A stretch of 35,890 nucleotides of DNA from Paludibacteraceae bacterium (GCA_017391905.1 JAFOWX010000060.1:1-35890), one strand, 5' to 3'. Positions 7,203-16,482 are shown, numbered from the stretch's first letter. Notes: generated by a model not told the origin, from the letters alone. Numbers and translations are program-made.

Positions 7203-10200
7203 ATGAAAAAATTTTATAACAATACATTAACGCGCGGGGCTTTTAGTAAGGCCCTACGCCTTGTTGCCTTACTCTGCGTTCTTATGGGCGTAAGCAGTAG
7301 TGCGTGGGCAGATAATATTTATGTTACCGGGGATGCTTTTGATGGTTGGGGAAAATGGACTCAAATGACATCTATTGGTGACAATAAATATACCTGTGTA
7401 ATTAAAAATTCTTCAGGGAAATTTAAGTTATCATCTTCTGAAGGTTACGGGAATACATGGAATAATCTGTCATGTGGAGATGGAAGTGTAACATGTAATG
7501 GTGCAAATGACCACCAAATAAATAAAGCGGGTGTTTTATATTTTGAATGGAAGGACAATGGGTATGTTTGGGTAGAAGAAAATTCATCTTCCGGCTGCGA
7601 CCCTTCAGCCGATATTTACCTAACAGGTTCATTCAACAGCTGGAATACCGCTCAAGCTAATTATAAACTGACCGCAAATCCTGGTAATGATGCGGAGGTA
7701 ATGATTAAAGGCGTTACACTAGCTGCTAATGCTGAGTTCAAAGTTTTTCAGGGATGTTTTTATGGTTATGAAAATTTGGTTCAAACGGACGATAACAAAG
7801 GTTTTGTTGCAAATACAGATGGTAACATCAAAGTAACCAAAGCTGGTACATACGATGTTTATTTTGATAAAAACGACCATCACATTTATATTGGTTTAAA
7901 TGTACCTTGTACCGAAGATGATAGCAACCTAGGCGAGTGCGACCGTATTGAAGTTTATTGTAGATACACAGAGAATGACAACTGCAATATGAAAATCTAC
8001 GCATATAGTAGTTGTACTTCAAAAATCCTAAATTCTAATGGTACTGCTGGAAATTCTGGGGAAAAAGTAAATGTCAATGGTACTAATTATGCAAAATGGG
8101 TATTCCCTACAACTGGTAGCAATATTTGTGTTAAGTTTATTTCTGGTACAGATGCTAGTTATGCTACTACTGTAAGATGTAATCTGTCTAGTGGATATAA
8201 ATACTATTTCACATTGCCTTCTGGTTGGGGAAATCAATCATTCGACCCAACATCAGAAAAAATTTCATGTGGTGGCGGTGACGACCCAGACGACCCATCT
8301 GATGTACCCAGCTGCGATGCTATTGAAATTTGGTGTAAGGGTGAAGGTGGTTACATAGGCATGCACTGCTACGCTTGGCACCCCGATAACAACTCCGACA
8401 ATCCACTTGACGGATGGCCTGGCTGTACTACCTCAAAAACAGGTATGTACAACGGTGTAAAATACGCTGTGTGGACGGTTACAGGCAAGGATAGATTAAA
8501 CATTATCTTTAACAACGGTGGCGATGGTTGCAAAACAAACGACATTGTAGGCTTAGAAAAAGGCAACCGATACATTTATACCTTAGCAAGCAGTTGGTGC
8601 GGTACTACCCCTACGTGTAAAGTAATTAACTGCGAAGGCGGTGGCGAAGTAGATGTAGTAAATGGTACGGTATATTTAGATGTATCGTCGTTTAAAGATT
8701 GGTTAAAAGAAGGGGCTATTTTTAAAGCGGTACTTACAAAGAAAGCGGGTGGTACCGAAACTAAAAATATGATTCAGTGTGCCAGCGAAACCAATGTATT
8801 TTATGTAGACGAGGTATTGAACCTTACCAATTACAGCAAAATACAGGTATTGCGTTGCAACCCAGCAGATGGTGGACAATGGAACTATTCCTCAACGTTA
8901 AACCTAAGCCCCACTACCACCTGTGTAAAAGTAACAGGCTGGGATAATACGGGTTCGATTACCAAATACACGGGTTCTTGCGGTGTATCTACCAATACTC
9001 CTGTTTATTTAACCAACCCTGCAGTGGTGGGTGCCGATGGCAGATCGGTTACCATGTATGCTTACCTTTCTGAAACCTACTGTACTTCTATTACCGAGTA
9101 TGGTTTTGTATATTGCCCCGGCACACTTTCTGCAGGTTGTACGCCTACCGCATCGTCGCCTAAATTAAAGGTAGGTAACGGTAACGCTACACAAATTTTC
9201 CGTGGCGAAGCTTATCAACTAAATACCAGTGCATTAAGCATGGGTAAGACCTATGGATACAAAGCCTACGTAAAAATAGGCAACATGACCTATTTGAGTG
9301 CCGAAACGGGATACTTTAAATTATCGGATTGTAACACACGTCCTGAGGCCGAAAGTGGCACCATTACCTATACGGTTAATGCCGCATTGGGCGAGGATTA
9401 CGAAGACGACTGTACGCTTACATACGGTAACTTGCAAACGGCTATAGACCGCTTAAAACAATCGTACAGCAACCCAGAACCTATATATCAATACGTAACT
9501 AAAAACGGGGATAGCTACAACTTGCGTCAGCCTATAGTAATGAAAGTACACTATTACGATGATACCCCAGAGGACGATACCATCGATTACATTTACCGTG
9601 GTACTACCAACATTGGCAAATATGCAGGTAACGCTAAACCTACGCATAGTAACTTATTGGAAAACATTAACCGTAGCAGTGCTAATGCAGCCAATACCCT
9701 AACCATTAAAGCGGGCGATAACAAGGCTAAACCTTGGGTGCACCACATTGTACTACGTAATAGTAAAAACATTGTGTTGGATAGTTTGGCTATTTTCTCT
9801 GACCCTGCCGACTCTGACCCCCAAAAAGCTGGCACACAAACCATTGGCGATAATGCCATTGAAATGGATAAAAACATTGCTTCTGGCGACGCAGGCTGGA
9901 ATACGCTAAATACCAATGGCTATGTAGATGATGCCAATATTGTGGTACAAAACTGTATGATTGGGTCTGATGGTTTTACGGGTGCACACATTTCAAGTTA
10001 CGATGGTGTAACGTTTAAAAATTGTGACTTTGAATCTGTGTTTAACGACCCTTCGGGCAACGCTATTGCATGGGGTGCCTCGTTTAAATTGTTGTATTGC
10101 AAAAACATCAAGTTTATACAAAACAACTTCCGTGGCGACCACGCTACGCTTATGTGGATTCAGGAGGTACAAAACATGTTGGTAATGAACAACGTGTTCT

Positions 10201-12563
10201 GGAATACCAACAAGTTCTTAGCAGGCAAAGACCAACGTAACCCAGCTGCCATGCGTTTGGTTACTCAATGGAATCCCGTAAAAAATGTAGGTTTCTATTA
10301 CAATACCTACTTCTTTGCGGATAATGGTATAACCTCAAGTTCTACCTACGACTTTATGTCGTTTGCCGAAACAGCAGACATCAACGTGGCTACTGTAGAG
10401 TTTAAATACAACAACTGCTATAGCTACGATAAAGACTGTCCTGGTAAGAGCGGCAACCCATTTAATGGAAAAAGTATAGGCGGTAACTATGCCAGCAACT
10501 TCTGCCCCAATAACTTCTGGAGCCAATACGATGAGCTAAATAAAAAATCGTCGTCTGTGTTTGCTTTTGGCGATTGTGACGATAAGAAATTTATCAACGT
10601 AGCTAAACAAGTATGTTCTACTACTGCCAGTGGTCCAGCTTCGCTTCAAATTAAAGGTCAAGCTATGGACTTGGGTATTAAACCAGATATTACTAAAACG
10701 GGCATTACCCTTACCGCTGATGAATGGTATTCGGACAGATACCTAAAAGACCAACGCCCCAAAACTAACCAAGAATGGACGTATGGTGCTTATCAAAGTA
10801 AAGACAATGTTGAAACACAATATATTTACTGGGTAGGTATATCAGAAGACTGGGACGACCGCAACAACTGGGAATACGAGGTAGAAGACGATAAAACACG
10901 TGCATTGGTGCGTCAGCGTTTATCGTGCGTAAATACCTTGTCGCCAAACCTAATTGCTGTAATTGAAGAAAAAGGTACAGTAGAAGTTGCTGGTGGTAGA
11001 AAATGGCCTTGCATACCAGATTCGTTTACTGGAACACGTAGTAATCAAAAGGATGCAGAAGGAAATATTGTAGATGAACATGTTTCGGCTGGTTTGGGAA
11101 CAAAAACTACCACAGAACTATTTGCTAAAACCATTATTGTTGAGGCTGGTGCGGCTATTAAAGGGGTTGAGCACTTAAAAAATGGTAGCCTACACTACCA
11201 AGATGCAACGGTACAGATGAATGCACCTCGTAGCAAATGGGTGTTAGTGGGCGGTGTGGTTAAACCATTTAGCGAAAATGGTAATCCCAACAGTGCTTTG
11301 CGTGACATTGTATCGGGCGATTACTTCAAAGATTACATGCCTCAAGTATATATGCACCAAGCCGAAATTGACGGTACAAATGCTACATGGGCAAGAACAT
11401 TCCCTGATTTGGATGTACCTGTACTGCCCCAAACGGTATTTGCTATCAATATTCCAGACGAATATGGCGATTACAAATTGCCGGCTGCATACTACAACAA
11501 GTATTTTGGAGGTGATGTAGATGGCGAAGCACCTGTTTTGTACGAATTTAATGGCCGTTTTGCGGACGATGATGCTATGCGTACCTATAGTGATTTAACA
11601 GCCGGTGTGCCTACCCTTATTAACAATACCTATCCATGTAACTTGGATGCAAGAAAGGTAGAAGAAATAAGCGGTGGTACCGTATTGTTCTACAACTACG
11701 AGGCTGCCACCTTTATGAGTACGGCATCTACGGCAGGTAAAGTATTGCTAAGACCTCAACATGGTTTCATCTTTACACCCGCTGCAGGTAAAGACGAGTT
11801 GGAAATTACCAAAGACATGATTGCCGATGGTAATACTCGCTCGCGTAGTGCTGCGGCTATCATACCTACCATTTCTATTAACTTGTTTAATGCCAATACA
11901 CAAAAAGGCTTTAGTAACATTGTGCTACATTACAATGCCCAAGTAGAAATAACCAATGGCACAGCAACCGACGCCGAGAAAGTATTTGCTCCAAATGCTG
12001 ATTCGCCAGAGTTGTACATTATGGCAAACGACAAGAAATACACTCGCTTTACGGCTGGTTCTACCATGGTAACCATTCCATTGGGTATTCACTTGCAAAA
12101 AGACATGAATGTAAAATTTGAACCCGTTTACTTTGAAGGACTTAACGAAGTGATTTTGTTTGATGCATTTACTGGTCAAACAATAGACTTGTTACGCCAT
12201 GAGTTTACCACAGAGTCGCTTATTGCTGGCGATATAGAAGGTAGATACTTCTTAAACATCGAACTGAAAGAAGAAAGTGACTACGTACCTGACGAAGAAA
12301 TTGAAACGGATATTGAGGAGTCGATAGCTCCCGAATGCGCTATCAATATTTACACAAACCAAGCTACTGGAAACGAAATTAGCATTGTAACGGCTAACGT
12401 TGAATTGCAAACCATTTACGTTAGTGATATGACCGGCAAAACCGTAGAATATAAAGCCGTAGGCAACAATGCTTTGCTACGTTTGTCTGTTGCGCCCGGC
12501 GCATACATCGTTAAAGTAGTTGGCGATAAATTAACAAGAACAGAAAAGGTGATTTTAAAATAA
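7203..12563 (+). CDS. Giant T9SS-exported surface protein: carbohydrate-binding-like modules and beta-helix
   Basis: The 1786-residue protein has a signal peptide ending SSSAWA (about 36). Several beta-sandwich modules follow: DNIYVTGDAFDGW at the start, a glycogen-binding-like module with IYLTGSFNSWNTAQ (about 134-233), and two Cys-bearing modules, CDRIEVYC (about 243) and CDAIEIWC (about 369). The latter has PLDGWPGC and NIIFNNGGDGCKT as in CBM26-like starch-binding domains. From about 840 to 1160 come right-handed beta-helix-like rungs (IVLDSLAIF, VVQNCMIGSDGF, VTFKNCDFESV, IKFIQNNFRG, MLVMNNVFWN). Residues about 1714-1786 match a type A T9SS sorting domain, with IYVSDMTGK, PGAYIVKVVGDK and final KVILK. 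It should cross the outer membrane through T9SS and be anchored on the surface. A polysaccharide-binding role is inferred; no glycosidase active site is seen. Confidence 0.85.
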   Translation: MKKFYNNTLTRGAFSKALRLVALLCVLMGVSSSAWADNIYVTGDAFDGWGKWTQMTSIGDNKYTCVIKNSSGKFKLSSSEGYGNTWNNLSCGDGSVTCNGANDHQINKAGVLYFEWKDNGYVWVEENSSSGCDPSADIYLTGSFNSWNTAQANYKLTANPGNDAEVMIKGVTLAANAEFKVFQGCFYGYENLVQTDDNKGFVANTDGNIKVTKAGTYDVYFDKNDHHIYIGLNVPCTEDDSNLGECDRIEVYCRYTENDNCNMKIYAYSSCTSKILNSNGTAGNSGEKVNVNGTNYAKWVFPTTGSNICVKFISGTDASYATTVRCNLSSGYKYYFTLPSGWGNQSFDPTSEKISCGGGDDPDDPSDVPSCDAIEIWCKGEGGYIGMHCYAWHPDNNSDNPLDGWPGCTTSKTGMYNGVKYAVWTVTGKDRLNIIFNNGGDGCKTNDIVGLEKGNRYIYTLASSWCGTTPTCKVINCEGGGEVDVVNGTVYLDVSSFKDWLKEGAIFKAVLTKKAGGTETKNMIQCASETNVFYVDEVLNLTNYSKIQVLRCNPADGGQWNYSSTLNLSPTTTCVKVTGWDNTGSITKYTGSCGVSTNTPVYLTNPAVVGADGRSVTMYAYLSETYCTSITEYGFVYCPGTLSAGCTPTASSPKLKVGNGNATQIFRGEAYQLNTSALSMGKTYGYKAYVKIGNMTYLSAETGYFKLSDCNTRPEAESGTITYTVNAALGEDYEDDCTLTYGNLQTAIDRLKQSYSNPEPIYQYVTKNGDSYNLRQPIVMKVHYYDDTPEDDTIDYIYRGTTNIGKYAGNAKPTHSNLLENINRSSANAANTLTIKAGDNKAKPWVHHIVLRNSKNIVLDSLAIFSDPADSDPQKAGTQTIGDNAIEMDKNIASGDAGWNTLNTNGYVDDANIVVQNCMIGSDGFTGAHISSYDGVTFKNCDFESVFNDPSGNAIAWGASFKLLYCKNIKFIQNNFRGDHATLMWIQEVQNMLVMNNVFWNTNKFLAGKDQRNPAAMRLVTQWNPVKNVGFYYNTYFFADNGITSSSTYDFMSFAETADINVATVEFKYNNCYSYDKDCPGKSGNPFNGKSIGGNYASNFCPNNFWSQYDELNKKSSSVFAFGDCDDKKFINVAKQVCSTTASGPASLQIKGQAMDLGIKPDITKTGITLTADEWYSDRYLKDQRPKTNQEWTYGAYQSKDNVETQYIYWVGISEDWDDRNNWEYEVEDDKTRALVRQRLSCVNTLSPNLIAVIEEKGTVEVAGGRKWPCIPDSFTGTRSNQKDAEGNIVDEHVSAGLGTKTTTELFAKTIIVEAGAAIKGVEHLKNGSLHYQDATVQMNAPRSKWVLVGGVVKPFSENGNPNSALRDIVSGDYFKDYMPQVYMHQAEIDGTNATWARTFPDLDVPVLPQTVFAINIPDEYGDYKLPAAYYNKYFGGDVDGEAPVLYEFNGRFADDDAMRTYSDLTAGVPTLINNTYPCNLDARKVEEISGGTVLFYNYEAATFMSTASTAGKVLLRPQHGFIFTPAAGKDELEITKDMIADGNTRSRSAAAIIPTISINLFNANTQKGFSNIVLHYNAQVEITNGTATDAEKVFAPNADSPELYIMANDKKYTRFTAGSTMVTIPLGIHLQKDMNVKFEPVYFEGLNEVILFDAFTGQTIDLLRHEFTTESLIAGDIEGRYFLNIELKEESDYVPDEEIETDIEESIAPECAINIYTNQATGNEISIVTANVELQTIYVSDMTGKTVEYKAVGNNALLRLSVAPGAYIVKVVGDKLTRTEKVILK

Positions 12564-12564
12564 A

Positions 12565-12639
12565 TGGTGATACGGTGATGCGGTGATGCGGTGAGTTGAG
12601 CTTCAGCTCACCGAATAACCAAATCACCAAATAACCAAA
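12565..12639. repeat. Octanucleotide repeat array forming a long inverted repeat
   Basis: Four 8-base units (TGGTGATA, CGGTGATG twice, CGGTGAGT; 12565-12596) are followed by a hairpin apex (12590-12612, about 10 bp with a GCT loop), then four units in the opposite sense (TCACCGAA, TAACCAAA, TCACCAAA, TAACCAAA; 12608-12639). A related array lies at 23781-23820. There is no T run, so it is not a standard terminator. Confidence 0.85.
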
Positions 12640-12655
12640 ATTTCGAAGAAATTTT
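12637..12655 (+). other. Hairpin just before the Cys-rich gene start
   Basis: AAAATTTC and GAAATTTT form a perfect 8-bp AT-rich stem around GAA, ending 4 bases before the ATG at 12660. It covers the ribosome-binding region and might modulate initiation, though chance is possible in AT-rich DNA. Confidence 0.4.
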
Positions 12656-12659
12656 AAAT

Positions 12660-13094
12660 ATGAAAAAGCAAATTTTATTGATAGTAATGACCTTGTGTGC
12701 CATGAGTGCCATGGCGGTTAGTTTGCCACGTGTATCGTATAATGCTTTTGTAACGGAGTCTAATGCAGATAACTCGTATTCGCTATCGGTGGGTACCACT
12801 TTTGTAAACCAATCTACCGTAGGTGCCTATACTGGAGGATGTTCGCCCGATTCATGGCAAAGCGATATGAATAGCTGTAAAACGTGTTGTACGGGTGAGC
12901 TTATGCAGTGTGATATGGCTTGCGCTGGCGATAAAGCATGCGAGCAACGCTGTATGGAACAAAACTTGGCGTGTCACGAGGTTTGTGAACATCCAGAGTT
13001 AGGACAACCCCTTGACGCTCCCACCGCCTTCTTGTTGGCAATGGTTGCTGCGTACGGCGCACTGATGTTGTACAGAAGAAAACAATGTATTTAA
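12660..13094 (+). CDS. Small exported Cys-rich protein with CX3C pairs and C-terminal membrane anchor
   Basis: The 144-residue protein has a signal peptide (MKKQILLIVMTLCAMSAMA). Residues 20-60 are Ser/Thr/Asn-rich. Ten cysteines lie within residues 61-109: C61, C73, C76, C77, then three CX3C pairs (C84/C88, C94/C98, C105/C109) in a helical, charged context. This spacing resembles disulphide-linked helical hairpins. The C-terminus GQPLDAPT, a hydrophobic stretch of about 15-18 residues, then YRRKQCI resembles the Bacteroidota tails with a P-I/L-D motif, a membrane segment and a basic end that are thought to be sorting signals; here the match is by eye. It lies 96 bases after the giant T9SS protein, separated by the octamer array, and may share its transcript. 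No function can be assigned. Confidence 0.75.
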   Translation: MKKQILLIVMTLCAMSAMAVSLPRVSYNAFVTESNADNSYSLSVGTTFVNQSTVGAYTGGCSPDSWQSDMNSCKTCCTGELMQCDMACAGDKACEQRCMEQNLACHEVCEHPELGQPLDAPTAFLLAMVAAYGALMLYRRKQCI

Positions 13095-13100
13095 TACAGA

Positions 13101-13128
13101 AAACGTTCCGCCCATGGGCGGAACGTTT
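13101..13128. terminator. Bidirectional terminator between convergent genes
   Basis: A 28-base perfect palindrome (13-bp arms AAACGTTCCGCCC / GGGCGGAACGTTT around AT) lies between the plus-strand Cys-rich gene and minus-strand cdaA. Each strand ends the stem in TTT or TTTT, so it can stop transcription in both directions. Confidence 0.8.
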
Positions 13129-13157
13129 CGTTTATAGCTACTCTCCAAAAAGAGGTG

Positions 13158-13919
13158 TTAATTGCTAAGCCATTCGGTAAGGCGTTCTTTGGTAACACCT
13201 AACAGCATTTGTCCTTGGCGCATGCAGGATATGCGGCCGGTTTCTTCGGACACAATAATAACATACGCATCGGTTTTTTCGGTAATGCCTAAAGCAGCGC
13301 GGTGGCGCAGACCCAACTCTTTGGGCAAATCGCGCTTGTGCGAAATGGGCAAAATACAGCCCACAGCTTTAATTTGGTTGTTTACAATAATAAGAGCCCC
13401 GTCGTGCAAGGGGGTGTTTTTAAAAAAGATGTTTTCTATTAGTCGCGCTTTGATGTTGGCGTCAATAATTTCGCCTGTTTGGCAGTAGGTGGTTAAATCG
13501 CCCTCTTTTTGAATAACCACAAGCGCACCGGTTTTGGTTTTGGCAAGCGCAGTCATGGCTTCTACAATTTCGTTAATTTCTTCTTGTGGTTGTTTATCGT
13601 TGGGGCGAATAATATACCTTTTTACCCGTAGGTACAGGTTGTTGGCGTATTTTCCGCTTAACGCGCTAAGAAAGTTTCTAATTTCGTCCTGAAATAAAAT
13701 AACCAACAAAATAACACCCACATTGGCCACCTTATTTAATATAGAGCCAAGCAGTTCCATTTGAAAAACAAACGAAACCAAAAACCACACGCTGATAAAG
13801 CTAACCAACAGGGCAAAGATACCCATGCCCGAGGTGCCTTTTAGCAACTTGTACGTTTGGAATAGCAGAATGGCTACTATTAAAATATCAAAAAAGTCTT
13901 TTATTCTAAATTCTATCAT
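13158..13919 (-). CDS. cdaA: Diadenylate cyclase CdaA (c-di-AMP synthase)
   Basis: The 253-residue protein condenses two ATP into cyclic di-AMP, a second messenger for potassium, osmotic and cell-wall control. Three N-terminal hydrophobic helices (about 10-27, 32-52 and 63-77) anchor it in the inner membrane. The DisA_N/DAC domain follows with both signature motifs: Asp-Gly-Ala at 173-175 (in TPLHDGALII) and Arg-His-Arg at 205-207 (in ELGLRHRAALGI). Length and layout match CdaA rather than DisA or CdaS. It lies 43 bases downstream of folP on the same strand, an arrangement that is common in Bacteroidota, so it is probably cotranscribed with it. No CdaR regulator gene is present here. Confidence 0.96.
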   Translation of the reverse strand: MIEFRIKDFFDILIVAILLFQTYKLLKGTSGMGIFALLVSFISVWFLVSFVFQMELLGSILNKVANVGVILLVILFQDEIRNFLSALSGKYANNLYLRVKRYIIRPNDKQPQEEINEIVEAMTALAKTKTGALVVIQKEGDLTTYCQTGEIIDANIKARLIENIFFKNTPLHDGALIIVNNQIKAVGCILPISHKRDLPKELGLRHRAALGITEKTDAYVIIVSEETGRISCMRQGQMLLGVTKERLTEWLSN

Positions 13920-13962
13920 ATATGATTTGTCGCTTGTTGCTTGTAATGGAATATACTAACGA

Positions 13963-14724
13963 TTAGTGACTATTGACATTCAACTGTTTATAAATTGCTA
14001 TGGTTTGCTGTGCGGGTTCTACATCGTGTACACGCAAAATATGTGCCCCCCTTTCTAATAGGTGGCTGTGCAGCATGCACGTGCCTAATAGCGAGTTTTG
14101 TGGCGTAGTGCCCAATACTTTTTGAATCATGCTTTTGCGCGAAATGCCCACCAACACCGGCAACCCAAAGGTTTGTAGGCAGGTAAGGTTTTGGGCAATT
14201 TCGTAATTTTGTTCCAGCGTTTTGCCAAAGCCAAAACCGGGGTCTAAAATAATGTCGTTTACGCCCATGCGGGTTAGCGTGGCTATTTGTTTGGAAAAGT
14301 AAAACAGCATATCGCTGCTACCACCGCCCAAGGGATAGGTTAAAACATAAGGTACTTGGGTTTGCGCCACCACCTCAAACATGGCCTGGTTTCCGCCCGA
14401 AACATCGTTTATAATGGCAGCTCCCTGCTCCGTTACTGCCCATTGGGCAATTTCCGGTCTAAAGGTATCTACCGAAATGATGGCGTGGGGGTAATGCTCT
14501 TTTAGCAGGGCAAAGCCTTGCGTAAGGCGTTGTTTTTCTTGCTGGGCTGTAGCTATTTCGCCACCGGGGCGTGTGGAACATCCGCCTAAATCAATAAATT
14601 GCGTGGACGCAGGCAAGGTGGGTTTTACGCTCTTGCTGTAAAAAGAATCGGGGCTCACGTTAAAAATACCCATTACCACCGGGCTATCCAAACTTACTAA
14701 TGTTCCTTTTATATTTAGTTGCAT
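13963..14724 (-). CDS. folP: Dihydropteroate synthase
   Basis: The enzyme joins p-aminobenzoate to dihydropterin pyrophosphate in folate synthesis; it is the sulfonamide target. Motifs run in the expected TIM-barrel order: MGIFNVSPDSFY, IDLGGCSTRPGG, ISVDTFRPE, INDVSGGN, LDPGFGFGKTLEQN, VGISRKSMI and RVHDV. At 253 residues it is slightly short for the family (about 270-280). The loop that reads GGESTRPG in E. coli has Cys in place of Glu; Bacteroidota enzymes vary at this site, so it need not affect function. The gene is divergent from gldJ across a 205-base gap. On the minus strand a TAATTTTG box at 14797-14804 could be its -7 element, though no clear -33 partner is visible. Confidence 0.96.
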   Translation of the reverse strand: MQLNIKGTLVSLDSPVVMGIFNVSPDSFYSKSVKPTLPASTQFIDLGGCSTRPGGEIATAQQEKQRLTQGFALLKEHYPHAIISVDTFRPEIAQWAVTEQGAAIINDVSGGNQAMFEVVAQTQVPYVLTYPLGGGSSDMLFYFSKQIATLTRMGVNDIILDPGFGFGKTLEQNYEIAQNLTCLQTFGLPVLVGISRKSMIQKVLGTTPQNSLLGTCMLHSHLLERGAHILRVHDVEPAQQTIAIYKQLNVNSH

Positions 14725-14792
14725 GTTGATTGTTGATTGTTAATTGTACTTAGGTGTACGGGAAGGAGCAACGGTCATTTTTGCACATTTTT

Positions 14793-14823
14793 TTTGCAAA
14801 ATTAAAAATTATCCGCATCTTTG
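14793..14823 (+). promoter_or_regulatory. Possible upstream promoter for gldJ
   Basis: TTTG at 14793-14796 and CATCTTTG at 14816-14823 are 19 bases apart. The -7 box deviates from TAnnTTTG at its first base. It lies about 100 bases before gldJ. Confidence 0.35.
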
Positions 14824-14888
14824 TAGTCATTTTTGAGAAAAAGTAAAAAAAAATCTAATTTTGCACAATAAGGAACAAAAATTTGAGT

Positions 14889-14896
14889 TATCTTTG
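14889..14896 (+). promoter_or_regulatory. -7 promoter element before gldJ
   Basis: TATCTTTG is a perfect TAnnTTTG box 33 bases before the gldJ ATG. The nearest TTTG upstream (14860-14863) is 25 bases away, longer than the usual 19-21, so the -33 element is uncertain. Confidence 0.5.
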
Positions 14897-14929
14897 TAGC
14901 CAGCTAATTATAGAACCTTAATATATACC

Positions 14930-16459
14930 ATGAAATTTAACATCCTTACCAAAACATTTCTTTTCGCCTTATTTGTTTTAGGCCTTGTTGCTTGTAACAA
15001 AAGCACTTCAAACACAACAGGTTGGAAATACAATGACGCCGAGTACGGTGGTTTTCAAGTAACAGATGGTTACGAACAACAAACCCCTCCCGGAATGGTG
15101 CTTGTAGGTGGTGGTACCTTTACCATGGGTCGTGTAAACGAAGATACCTACAGCGAGTGGAACAACTACCCACGCCGTGTTACTGTAAATACCTTTTACA
15201 TGGACCAATACGAGATTGCTAACCGCGACTGGCGCGAGTATGTGTATTGGATGAACTTTATGTATGGTAAAAAAGTTTCTGACAAATGCCGTCCCGACTC
15301 TACCGTTTGGCGCGAAGAGATGGCGTATAACGAACCTTATCTAAACTATTACTTTACACACGTTGCATACGATATGTACCCAGTAGTAGGTGTTACTTGG
15401 GAACAAGCTACCGACTATTGCGTATGGCGTTCTGACCGTGTAAACGAGCTATATTTGAAAGAAAACGGTGTAATTGACTTCCCCGATTTTGAAGCTATTT
15501 ACCGCGACTCTACTCTTTTTGAAAACGACTCTACCGCTAAAACCAAAGTATTTAACACCGGTAAATACTTAGCTGTAGATGATTACAACCCTGCTTCTGG
15601 CGAAACCACTTCTGTAAACGAATTTGGCGATCCTCGCAAAACCACCATGTCTGATGGTTTGTTGATGCCTAACTATCGTCTTCCTACCGAGGCAGAATGG
15701 GAATTTGCCGCATACGGTTTGCAGTCTGAAGAAGGCATGGAAAACTACGATTTGCGTCGTATCTATCCTTGGGATGGTTCTCAAACACGTAACCCAAGCC
15801 GCAAAGACCGTGGTAAAATTATGGCCAACTTTGCTCGTGGTCGTGGTGACATGATGGGTGTGTCTGGCGACTTAAACGATAAAGCCAACATTACCGCTCC
15901 TGTAAACTCTTTCTGGCCTAACGACTTTGGTTTGTATAACATGGCAGGTAACGTTAACGAATGGGTAATGGACGTATATCGTCCTACCAGCGGCGACGAA
16001 TACTCAGAATACAACCCATTCCGTGGTAACATGTACGTTGCTCCTGTTAAAGACTCTATTGGTACTTATCAATTAGACAGCTTGGGACGTTTGGCATACG
16101 CAGTGCCTGTTTCTAAAGACAGCTTGGCTGCTTACAACAAATTGGACGTTCGTAACTGGAAAGACGGTGACGCACAAAGTAGCGTAAACAAATGGAAAGA
16201 AGTGGTAGATCCAGACGAAGCTACTCGCCGTTTGTACGATGCCGACTATGCTAACGCAGACTTAGAAAAATTATTGGCTACCCAAATTTCTAATACCACT
16301 CGCGTTTACAAAGGTGGTTCTTGGAAAGACCGCTCTTATTGGTTGAGCCCATCAACACGTCGTTACATGGAACAAACCAAATGTGCTAACGACATTGGTT
16401 TCCGTTGTGCTATGGACCGTGTAGGCTCTGACAAGGGTAACAACAACAAAGAAAAGTAA
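14930..16459 (+). CDS. gldJ: GldJ-type lipoprotein (T9SS/gliding, SUMF1-like domain)
   Basis: The 509-residue protein has a lipoprotein signal with lipobox LVAC (Cys22). It then carries the family opening TTGWKYNDAEYGGFQV and PPGMVLVGGGTFTMGRV, with a formylglycine-generating-enzyme-like (SUMF1) fold across the rest: PRRVTVNTFYMDQYEIANRD, YPVVGVTWEQATDYC, YRLPTEAEWEFAA, NMAGNVNEWVMD, VYKGGSWKDRS and DIGFRCAMD. GldJ is an outer-membrane lipoprotein that in Flavobacterium johnsoniae is needed for gliding and for stability of GldK and hence T9SS. The opening separates it from GldK/PorK. The catalytic cysteines of true FGE are not expected in this family, so the role is structural. Frequent GGT, CGT and AAC codons suggest high expression. 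It fits the T9SS cargo at 7203-12563. Confidence 0.88.
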   Translation: MKFNILTKTFLFALFVLGLVACNKSTSNTTGWKYNDAEYGGFQVTDGYEQQTPPGMVLVGGGTFTMGRVNEDTYSEWNNYPRRVTVNTFYMDQYEIANRDWREYVYWMNFMYGKKVSDKCRPDSTVWREEMAYNEPYLNYYFTHVAYDMYPVVGVTWEQATDYCVWRSDRVNELYLKENGVIDFPDFEAIYRDSTLFENDSTAKTKVFNTGKYLAVDDYNPASGETTSVNEFGDPRKTTMSDGLLMPNYRLPTEAEWEFAAYGLQSEEGMENYDLRRIYPWDGSQTRNPSRKDRGKIMANFARGRGDMMGVSGDLNDKANITAPVNSFWPNDFGLYNMAGNVNEWVMDVYRPTSGDEYSEYNPFRGNMYVAPVKDSIGTYQLDSLGRLAYAVPVSKDSLAAYNKLDVRNWKDGDAQSSVNKWKEVVDPDEATRRLYDADYANADLEKLLATQISNTTRVYKGGSWKDRSYWLSPSTRRYMEQTKCANDIGFRCAMDRVGSDKGNNNKEK

Positions 16460-16482
16460 TTTGTATATAATTGCATACTAAT

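Noticed and set aside
13963-14724. FolP as a resistance variant because Glu is replaced by Cys in the STRPG loop
   Set aside because: This position varies in Bacteroidota enzymes, and the remaining motifs match the normal chromosomal enzyme; there are no signs of a mobile sul gene.
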